Made by a program: the position numbers and the translations under genes
Shown here: positions 57,845 to 64,000 of the stretch, piece after piece
How positions within the stretch are numbered: the stretch's first letter is position 1
Layout of the letters: every line of letters starts with the position of its first letter
The notes under the pieces: generated by a model
What the model saw: the letters and a program-made list of their open reading frames with translations, nothing else
The model's database searches: none
What the model was told of the DNA's origin: nothing
Assembly: GCF_000761445.1 (NCBI RefSeq)
Contig: NZ_KN196470.1
Span: forward strand, 2,108,861-2,172,860
DNA length: 64,000 bases
Direction of reading: 5' to 3'
Source of the DNA: Oleiagrimonas soli
GTDB lineage: Bacteria; Pseudomonadota; Gammaproteobacteria; Xanthomonadales; Rhodanobacteraceae

Positions 57845-58378
57845 ATGAATCAACACGCCGAACCGCCCAGACGCGGCGCTCCGGCCCGCACGTCCGGACC
57901 GCAGGGCACGCAACTGTTCTCGGCCGAGGAACTGCGTCGCCACAGCGCCAGCGGACCGCATTACGACGCGCTCGACCGCGCCAGCGCCAATCGCCCGGTG
58001 CTGCAGGGCGTCGGCGAGAGCATGGAGGGCAAGCGCTTCTCGCTGCGTTCGGGCCGGCAGACCATCGGCCGCCACGAGGACAGCGACATCGTCATCGACG
58101 ACCTCAGCGTGTCGTCCTCGCACGCGTGGATCATGAATCAGAACGGCCACTACGTGATCATGAACACGCTGTCGACCAACGGCACCTTCGTCAACGACCA
58201 GCGCGTGCACGACGCGGTGCTCAAGCACGGCGACCGCATCCGCTTCGGCCAGGCCGAGTTCGTGTTCCGCACCCGCGAATCCGGTCCGTTGGGCGGCATG
58301 CGCACGCTGCGCATCCTGCTCGGCGTGGCGGCGGCCGGCGGCCTCGCCGCCCTGGCCTGGTGGCTGTACACGCACTGA
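57845..58378 (+). CDS. FHA-domain membrane protein
   Basis: The 177-residue protein has a polar N-terminus (1-60), an FHA domain (about 64-142) with GR (75-76), SSSH (90-93) and TNGT (111-114) phosphothreonine-binding residues, and a C-terminal membrane helix (155-175). FHA domains bind phosphothreonine, so it is a natural partner of the kinase encoded 4 bases downstream. GGGGGAT precedes the ATG. Confidence 0.9.
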   Translation: MNQHAEPPRRGAPARTSGPQGTQLFSAEELRRHSASGPHYDALDRASANRPVLQGVGESMEGKRFSLRSGRQTIGRHEDSDIVIDDLSVSSSHAWIMNQNGHYVIMNTLSTNGTFVNDQRVHDAVLKHGDRIRFGQAEFVFRTRESGPLGGMRTLRILLGVAAAGGLAALAWWLYTH

Positions 58379-58382
58379 TCGG

Positions 58383-60113
58383 ATGAACGGCGAATCCATG
58401 CCCGCGCAGGTCGGCCGCTATCGCATCGAGGGCATCCTCGGCGAAGGCGCGTCGGCCGTCGTCTACGCCGGTTACGACCCGGAGATCGAGCGCAAGGTCG
58501 CCATCAAGTGCCTGCACCGCGAGGCCGCCGACGATGCCGGCTACCGTCGCCGCTTCCAGGTCGAGGCACGCGCCGCGGGTCATCTGAACCACCCGCATCT
58601 GGTCACCATTTTCGACACCGGCGAGACTGCGGACAGCCGCCCCTACATCGCAATGGAGCGGCTGACCGGCGACTCGCTGGCCAGTCGCGTGGAAAAGGAA
58701 GGGCTGCCGCCACTGCCGGTCATCATGAACATGGCGATGCAGATCGCCGGCGCGCTGGACTACGCGCACGGCGAAGGCGTCGTCCACCACGACATCAAGC
58801 CCGAGAACATCATGTTCATGGAGGGCTGGAAGCACGCCAAGCTGAGCGACTTCGGCATTGCCGAACGCCGCGGCGCGCCGCGCGACGTCGACGGCGGCGA
58901 GCATCGCCGGCTCATCGGCGGCACGCCGTCCTTCATGGCGCTGGAGCGGCTGGAAGGCAATCGCGCCGACGCGCGCAGCGATCTGTTCTCGCTCGGCGTG
59001 GTGCTGTACTGGTTGCTGACCGGCAAGCTGCCGTGGAACGAAATCGGCGATGTCCAGCGCCTGGTCAAGGAGCGCAAGCGCCACCCGCAACCGGGCATCG
59101 AGCCGCGCGACCCGTCCACGCCCTCGATCCTGATCGGCATCGTGCGCACCTTGCTGGCGCAGGCGCCCGATGCGCGCTATCAGAGCGCGCGCGAACTGAT
59201 CGACGACCTGCGCCTGGCGCAGCGCGAGTACGAACGCCTGCAGGAAAACCCGCTCGCCGGCCGCATCATCTCGCTGCGCGTGCGCTGGGCCAGCATGCTT
59301 GGCGTCACTCTGACGCTGGTCCTGCTGGTCGGACTGGCCGCGATCTACAGCAAGCAGCGCGCCGCCGTGAACGGTCTCGGGCTGGACTATGGCAGTTCGC
59401 TCGGACGCATGATCGCGCACGAATCGGCGGAGAACCTGCTGCTCGGCGACCGCGCCGCGACCCGCGCGCTGGTCGAGGACATCGCGCGCAACCGCCAGAT
59501 CCACTACATCGCCATCGCCAACCACGAAGGCGCGACCATCGCCAGCACCGTGCCGAGCGAGGTCGGCAAACCCCTGCCCGCGCTGAGCGCCGACGACTTT
59601 CTGTCGCGCGAGGACGACGTCGACAGCTACCGCAGTCGCGTGCGCGGCGAGCAGGACGAAATGCTGCTGTTCGCGACGCCGATCCTCTATCAGGACAAGG
59701 TCGTGGGCAACCTGCGACTGGGCGTCAGCAACGCACCGCTGATCGCCGCGCAACACACCACGCTGTGGGTCATCGCCATCGTGCTGGCCGTCACCCTGGC
59801 CGCCGTGATCGGCGCGGCCTACTGGTTGTTCCGCCGTCCGCTGATCCTGCTCGACCTGCTCAGCGAGGCGCTGCTGCGCGTCGCCCGCGGCGACTTCCGC
59901 TACCGCATCCGCCTGGTCCGCCACGACGAACTGGGTCGCCTGTTCACGGCCTTCAACCTGATGAACCAGTCGCTGTACGCACGGTTGCGCGCGGCAGGTC
60001 AGAGCGGGCGTCGCCGCACCGTCGAGCGGATCGTGCAGACCACGCAGATTCTGCCGGCAACCGACACCGGCGCCCGGGACGAGGACACCGACGACGACGC
60101 GCCGTCGTCCTGA
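58383..60113 (+). CDS. Membrane Ser/Thr protein kinase with periplasmic sensor and C-terminal HAMP
   Basis: The 576-residue protein has an N-terminal kinase domain: P-loop GEGASAVVY (20-28), Lys42 in VAIK, catalytic loop HHDIKPEN (135-142) and DFG (156-158). The usual H-R-D reads H-H-D and the A-P-E region reads A-L-E (GTPSFMALE, 180-188). After the kinase comes a membrane helix (about 298-320), an extracytoplasmic domain of about 130 residues (RQIHYIAIANHEGATIASTV), a second helix and a HAMP domain (VARGDFRYRIRLVRHDELGR) without a C-terminal output. It is probably coexpressed with the FHA protein and converges on the LysM/TPR and PP2C genes. Confidence 0.88.
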   Translation: MNGESMPAQVGRYRIEGILGEGASAVVYAGYDPEIERKVAIKCLHREAADDAGYRRRFQVEARAAGHLNHPHLVTIFDTGETADSRPYIAMERLTGDSLASRVEKEGLPPLPVIMNMAMQIAGALDYAHGEGVVHHDIKPENIMFMEGWKHAKLSDFGIAERRGAPRDVDGGEHRRLIGGTPSFMALERLEGNRADARSDLFSLGVVLYWLLTGKLPWNEIGDVQRLVKERKRHPQPGIEPRDPSTPSILIGIVRTLLAQAPDARYQSARELIDDLRLAQREYERLQENPLAGRIISLRVRWASMLGVTLTLVLLVGLAAIYSKQRAAVNGLGLDYGSSLGRMIAHESAENLLLGDRAATRALVEDIARNRQIHYIAIANHEGATIASTVPSEVGKPLPALSADDFLSREDDVDSYRSRVRGEQDEMLLFATPILYQDKVVGNLRLGVSNAPLIAAQHTTLWVIAIVLAVTLAAVIGAAYWLFRRPLILLDLLSEALLRVARGDFRYRIRLVRHDELGRLFTAFNLMNQSLYARLRAAGQSGRRRTVERIVQTTQILPATDTGARDEDTDDDAPSS

Positions 60114-60119
60114 GCGGCT

Positions 60120-61085
60120 TCAGAGCTGCTTGAGCCGGTCTTTCAGTTCGCGGGCGCGGGCGCGGTAGATGATCGCCGGCTCGTAGTCCGGATCGATCGC
60201 CAGCACCCGGTTCCACAGCGCGATGGCCGGGTCGAGCTTCTGGTCGCGGTAGAGCACGATGGCGCGCTCGTGGTAGGACGCCAGCAGCTGCTGGCGCAGC
60301 GTGCCCGCGTCGTTGCCGGACGGCTTCAGCTTCGGGTCCAGCGTCAGCGCCTGACCGAGCCGATCCAGCGCCTGCTGCTTGTGCCCCTCGTGCAACAACG
60401 CCAGGCTCTGCCGCTGCAGCGCCTCGGCCCGATCCTGCGGCGCTTCGGATGCAGGCGCTGCCGCAGCAGACGGCGTCTCGGATGGGGACTCGGTCACCGC
60501 AGGCGTGGACGGATTTTCCACCGGCGCAGCGGCGATGCTGGCCTTGACCGCATCCGGCGATTTCGCCGGCACGCGAAGCTTCTCGCCCAATTGCAGCACC
60601 GACGGGTTGGCGGCGTGGTTGTAACGCGCCAGGGCCAGGAAACGCGAGGCCGAACCCAGATAGCGCGCCGCCAGCGAGCCGTACGACTCACCCGCCTGCA
60701 CCACATGGATTTTGGAGGCCTTGCCGAGCAGCTTGTCCGGATCGACGGTCAGCTGCCGCCACAGATCGCGTGCGTAGCGATCCTCCGGATGCGCCTGAAG
60801 GTAACGACGCAGCTCTTTGCGGCCCTCGGCGTAATGGCCGACCTGGAGCTGCCTGGCGATGATCGTCTTCAGCGGAAGCACCGGCTCGGACGACACCGCC
60901 GGCGGCGGCTTCGCCGCGACCGGCCTGGTGGTCGTGACGACCTCGGGCTTGTGGATGCCCAGCACCTTGCGCTTGAACGTCTGCATCTGCGCGCAGCCGC
61001 CCAGCATGGCCGCACTGACAATGCACGCCGGCGCGATGCGGAGCATGCGGCGATAGCGGTGCTGCGGCTTGGATCTCGATGTCAT
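60120..61085 (-). CDS. LysM and TPR lipoprotein
   Basis: The 321-residue protein has a lipoprotein signal (L-G-G-C near residue 31), a helical region with a TPR-like segment, a LysM domain (about residues 127-175, IHVVQAGESYGSLAARYLGS), a Pro/Ala/Ser linker and C-terminal TPR-like repeats (AIALWNRVLAIDPDYEPAII). LysM binds peptidoglycan. It lies downstream of the PP2C gene in a two-gene operon that converges on the FHA-kinase pair. Its role in that signalling is not known. Confidence 0.82.
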   Translation of the reverse strand: MTSRSKPQHRYRRMLRIAPACIVSAAMLGGCAQMQTFKRKVLGIHKPEVVTTTRPVAAKPPPAVSSEPVLPLKTIIARQLQVGHYAEGRKELRRYLQAHPEDRYARDLWRQLTVDPDKLLGKASKIHVVQAGESYGSLAARYLGSASRFLALARYNHAANPSVLQLGEKLRVPAKSPDAVKASIAAAPVENPSTPAVTESPSETPSAAAAPASEAPQDRAEALQRQSLALLHEGHKQQALDRLGQALTLDPKLKPSGNDAGTLRQQLLASYHERAIVLYRDQKLDPAIALWNRVLAIDPDYEPAIIYRARARELKDRLKQL

Positions 61086-61109
61086 AGACGTTCCATGAAA
61101 TTCACGATA

Positions 61110-61955
61110 TCAGGCGGCCGCGTCGCGGCGCCTTCCCTTCAACAGATCGGACATCTGCAGCCAGAAACTGACCGCGGCGCCGCGCAGGCGACCCGCGTCC
61201 GTGGCGCGCACCAGGATCAGGGCGGCATTGTCGCCCTCGCTGCCGCCGCGTTCGACCGCCAGCGTCAGCGCCTCGCGCAATGCGTCTTCCTGATCCACGC
61301 GGCTGGCGAGACGGCCCAGCTCCTGCGATGTCAGATGCTCCCACACGCCGTCGCTGCACAAGGCGAACGACTGCCCGTCGCGCAGCATCGCGCCGCCGTG
61401 CTCGACCTCCGGCATCGCGTCCCCACCCAACCCGCGCAACAGTTTGTGCTGATCGGGATGCCTGGCGACATCCTCGGGCCGCAGCTCGCCGCGCTGCACG
61501 CGCCATTCGGCCAGACTGTGGTCGCGGGTCCGATCGACGCAGCGCGCGCCCTGGAACAGATAGAGTCGGCTGTCGCCGACGTGCACCCAACTGGCGCGGT
61601 CGCCGCGCAGCATCAGCGCCACGACGGTGGAATGCGGCTCGCCCTGGGCCAGGCCCAGGCGACGCCGCAGCAATTCTTCATGCGCCTCGCCGCACAGATG
61701 TTCCAGAAACAGGGCCGCGGGCTGCTGCAGCCAACGTTTCTGCGACCACAGGCGCTGAGCCACCGCCACCACGCCATCGGCAGCCAGTTCGCCGGCGCCA
61801 TCGCCGCCCATGCCGTCGGCCAGCACCAGCAACAGCGCGTCCTCGCCCGCATCATGCAGACAGACCAGCGCATCCTGCTGACTCGCACGCCCGCCCCGCG
61901 CGCGACCGGCGGCCACGCGCGGCGAGGAATGGAAGTCGATGTGCTTGTCCACCAT
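61110..61955 (-). CDS. PP2C-type protein phosphatase
   Basis: The 281-residue enzyme has the PPM motifs LLLVLADGMGGDGAGELAAD with metal Asp, WVHVGDSRLYLFQG, FALCSDGVWEHL and GSEGDNAALILV. It should dephosphorylate Ser/Thr residues, most likely of substrates of the nearby kinase. The ATG at 61955 has GGGGGAT upstream; an extension to 62066 lacks support. It is first in an operon with the LysM lipoprotein and divergent from the fructosamine kinase. Confidence 0.92.
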   Translation of the reverse strand: MVDKHIDFHSSPRVAAGRARGGRASQQDALVCLHDAGEDALLLVLADGMGGDGAGELAADGVVAVAQRLWSQKRWLQQPAALFLEHLCGEAHEELLRRRLGLAQGEPHSTVVALMLRGDRASWVHVGDSRLYLFQGARCVDRTRDHSLAEWRVQRGELRPEDVARHPDQHKLLRGLGGDAMPEVEHGGAMLRDGQSFALCSDGVWEHLTSQELGRLASRVDQEDALREALTLAVERGGSEGDNAALILVRATDAGRLRGAAVSFWLQMSDLLKGRRRDAAA

Positions 61956-62135
61956 CCGCAAATCCCCCTGTACGCGCAGGCGGCGACGGTGCTTCCTCCG
62001 CGCGCAGCGCCCAGTATACCGAGGCGATACCCGACGTACCCAGAGACACCGATCACACTCGTGCACTTCGATGGACTCGCCAAGGCGGCAGACCGGACTT
62101 GCATGCGGGCGCAGACTGGCGTTGACTGTTGCGGC

Positions 62136-62969
62136 ATGGATGCGGCACGCGACCCCCTATCCGAAAGCATCGACGGCGCTGTCCCCGAGGGCGACGGGCT
62201 GCATCGCGTACGACTTCGCGACGGCCGCACGGCCTTCCTGAAGCAGCGCCGGGATCGGCCAGCCACGTTGCTGCAGGCCGAAGCGCGCGGCCTGCGCCTG
62301 TTGCGTTCCGCCGGCGGCGTCCGCGTACCCGACATCTACGCGGAATACCCGCATGCCCTGCTGCTCGAAGACCTCGGCGAAGGCATGCCGACCGAGGATT
62401 TCCAGGCCCGGGCCGCGCACGGACTGGCGCGTCAGCACCTCGTCGTGTCGTCGCACTTCGGCCTCGAACACGATGGCTGGTGCGGCGACAGTCCGCAGGA
62501 CAATACCGTCGACACGGACGGTCATCACTTTTTCGCGACGCACCGACTGCAACCGCAGGCGCTGCGCGCGCATCGATCCGGGTACATCGACGATGCCGAC
62601 CACGCACGCGTGCAGCGCCTGTGCGAGCGCCTGCCCGAATTCATCCCCCGCTACTCGCCGTCCCTGCTGCACGGCGACCTGTGGAGCGGCAATCTGCACT
62701 GCTGCAGCAACGGCGAACCGGCGCTGATCGACGCCGGCGCGGCGCACTACGGCTGGGCCGAGGCCGATCTGGCCATGCTGACGCTGTTCGGCGATCCGGG
62801 GCCGCGCTTCTTCGCGCAGTATGCCGAACATGCGGCCCTGGCCAGCGACTGGCGCGAACGCGCGCCGCTGTACAACCTCTACCACCTGCTCAACCACCTC
62901 AACCTGTTCGGTCGCGGCTATCTCGGCGCGGTGCGCTCGGTGCTGCGGCGCTTCGTCGGCGCCGCCTGA
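62136..62969 (+). CDS. Fructosamine kinase family protein
   Basis: The 277-residue protein has the aminoglycoside-phosphotransferase-like fold: GRTAFLKQRRDRPATLLQAE with the ATP-binding Lys, PSLLHGDLWSGNLHCC (catalytic H-G-D) and PALIDAGAAHYGWAEADLAM (the D-x-A-x-x-Y-G segment). Fructosamine kinases phosphorylate glycated proteins or amino acids for deglycation. Start candidates in frame are ATG at 62103 and 62136; I use the second. It is divergent from the PP2C gene. Confidence 0.88.
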   Translation: MDAARDPLSESIDGAVPEGDGLHRVRLRDGRTAFLKQRRDRPATLLQAEARGLRLLRSAGGVRVPDIYAEYPHALLLEDLGEGMPTEDFQARAAHGLARQHLVVSSHFGLEHDGWCGDSPQDNTVDTDGHHFFATHRLQPQALRAHRSGYIDDADHARVQRLCERLPEFIPRYSPSLLHGDLWSGNLHCCSNGEPALIDAGAAHYGWAEADLAMLTLFGDPGPRFFAQYAEHAALASDWRERAPLYNLYHLLNHLNLFGRGYLGAVRSVLRRFVGAA

Positions 62970-62973
62970 TCGA

Positions 62974-63459
62974 TCAGTGCTCGTGGCCGCCCGGACCGTG
63001 CACGTGGCCGTGCGCGATTTCTTCATCGCTTGCAGCACGCACGTCCAAAAGCTCGATATCGAAGTGCAGTTCCTTACCGGCCAACGGGTGGTTCAGATCC
63101 ACATCGATGGTGCTCATACCCACCTTTTTCACCGTCACCAGACGCTGGCCTCCCTCCTTCATCTGCAGCAGCGTGGTCATGCCCGGCTTGAGGCGGGTCG
63201 CCTGATGAAAGTACTTCTTGGATAGCCGCTGCACGAGGTCCTCGCGATGCGCGCCATAGCCATCTTCCGGCATCACATGGGCACTGAAGGAGTCACCCGA
63301 CTCGCGCCCATCCATGGCTTGCTCCATCCCGGCGATCATCTGACCATGACCGAGCAGCACGTGCAGCGGCTCGTTATCTGTGCGCGAACTCTCCACTTCG
63401 GCGCCGTCCACGGACAGCGTGTAGTGAAACGAAACCACCTTGTCTTTGCCGGCTTTCAT
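62974..63459 (-). CDS. slyD: SlyD-type FKBP peptidyl-prolyl isomerase
   Basis: The 161-residue enzyme has the FKBP core VSFHYTLSVDGAEVESSRTD and PLHVLLGHGQMIAGMEQAM with the inserted IF domain of SlyD, and a His-rich C-terminal tail HGHVHGPGGHEH that can bind nickel. SlyD acts as a folding catalyst and, in E. coli, in nickel delivery to hydrogenase. The tail is short. A candidate promoter (ATGACG, 17 bases, TATGAT) lies upstream on the minus strand. It converges on the fructosamine kinase gene. Confidence 0.9.
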   Translation of the reverse strand: MKAGKDKVVSFHYTLSVDGAEVESSRTDNEPLHVLLGHGQMIAGMEQAMDGRESGDSFSAHVMPEDGYGAHREDLVQRLSKKYFHQATRLKPGMTTLLQMKEGGQRLVTVKKVGMSTIDVDLNHPLAGKELHFDIELLDVRAASDEEIAHGHVHGPGGHEH

Positions 63460-63517
63460 GTCGTGCGATCCAACCCGTCGGGAAAGCGAGGGATCATAGC
63501 CGCGAAGACGGCGGCCG

Positions 63518-64000
63518 TCATGCCTGATCCGCGTCGAAATGCTGACCGCGGGCTTCCGGACCGAGCCAGGCGAGGAACGCCAGCAGCAGCGCCACCGCCA
63601 CCAGCCAGACCGCCATCACCGCGGCATAGTCGCCCTGCAGCCGCGCCGCCAGGGCCGCCTGCGCGGTCGCCGTGGCCGCGGCCAGCAGGTTGCCGAGCTG
63701 GTAGGCGAAGCCCGGCAGCGTGCCGCGCACCGCGCCCGGCGCCAATTCGTTCAAGTGCGTGGGCACGATGCCCCAGGCGCCCTGCACCATCACCTGGATC
63801 AGGAACGCGCCGGCGCCCAGCAGCACCAGCGAGGCGATCGGCGCCGTCCAGCCCAGCCAGGCGGCGACCGCGCCGCCGAACATCCACAGCGGCACGACGG
63901 GAATCGCCAACAGCGCCGCGATGATGATCGCGCGCCGCCGACCGATGCGCTCGGACCACGCACCGAAGGACAACCCGCCGACGATCGCGCCGGCATTGAG
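63518..64000 (-). CDS. MFS transporter (5' end outside the window)
   Basis: This is the C-terminal 160 residues of a major facilitator transporter. It shows a typical motif A repeat (LSFGAWSERIGRRRAIIIAA) and four or five hydrophobic helices, with THLNELAPGAVRGTLPGFAY, a motif of the sugar or aromatic acid/H+ symporter group. The reading frame stays open to base 64000, so the start lies beyond the window. Substrate cannot be inferred. Confidence 0.85.
   Translation of the reverse strand, partial: LNAGAIVGGLSFGAWSERIGRRRAIIIAALLAIPVVPLWMFGGAVAAWLGWTAPIASLVLLGAGAFLIQVMVQGAWGIVPTHLNELAPGAVRGTLPGFAYQLGNLLAAATATAQAALAARLQGDYAAVMAVWLVAVALLLAFLAWLGPEARGQHFDADQA

Overview
The window is a GC-rich, gene-dense bacterial chromosome segment with about 67 protein genes, one tRNA and no insertion sequence, phage gene, rRNA or CRISPR array. 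The gene set and order point to the gammaproteobacterial order Lysobacterales (Xanthomonadales), probably a Rhodanobacteraceae-like organism. Grounds for this are the pyrG-kdsA-eno-ftsB-ispD-ispF and surE-pcm-yqaA-nlpD blocks with no rpoS after nlpD, a MetX-family protein that resembles the serine O-succinyltransferase of Xanthomonas, kynurenine-pathway genes, and a perfect CRP/Clp box. The placement is inference from gene content; no phylogeny was run.

Layout. 1-5.7 kb: a partial nitroreductase, an arginine-deiminase-related hydrolase, small membrane proteins, and the minus-strand operon surE-pcm-yqaA-nlpD. 5.7-9.6 kb: smr, then a plus-strand operon of two Roadblock/LC7 proteins, an unassigned 305-residue protein and a small GTPase, preceded by the Clp/CRP box. 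9.6-18.1 kb: truD, mgtE, and the operon pyrG-kdsA-(membrane protein)-eno-ftsB-ispD-ispF. 18.2-22.5 kb: a sulfur operon (DsrE-like protein, a frameshifted substrate-binding protein, TsdB-like and TsdA-like cytochromes c) with a divergent LysR regulator. 22.5-28.6 kb: an aminopeptidase P, a secreted low-complexity protein, parE, and an ECF sigma/anti-sigma pair.

28.7-32.4 kb: an envelope operon of a DUF3034 protein, an exported truncated globin, a cupredoxin lipoprotein and a sensor-HAMP protein without an output domain. 32.4-39.2 kb: nbaC and kmo (kynurenine pathway) with a ClpP-like protease, htpG behind a heat-shock promoter, gluQ, phaR and a DUF3293 protein. 39.3-46.9 kb: a TonB-dependent receptor, an alkaline-phosphatase-superfamily enzyme, a two-component system and a phytase-like exported protein, together suggesting phosphate-ester scavenging. 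47.1-54.0 kb: the complete cytochrome c maturation operon ccmABCDEFGHI, which fits the cytochromes c of the sulfur operon.

54.1-64 kb: serine O-succinyltransferase, a DHA2 exporter, a cysteine dioxygenase-like protein, tRNA-Leu(CAA), and a phosphosignalling module (FHA protein and Ser/Thr kinase converging on a LysM/TPR lipoprotein and a PP2C phosphatase). A fructosamine kinase, an SlyD-type isomerase and a partial MFS transporter follow.

Most operons are tightly packed with 4-base ATGA overlaps. Four monocistronic or first-in-operon genes (smr, the LysR gene, pepP-like, phaR) have a -10-like hexamer exactly 6 bases before ATG and no ribosome binding site, which suggests leaderless mRNAs. 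The best candidates for a poorly described system are the Clp-linked Roadblock/GTPase operon and the globin-cupredoxin envelope operon.
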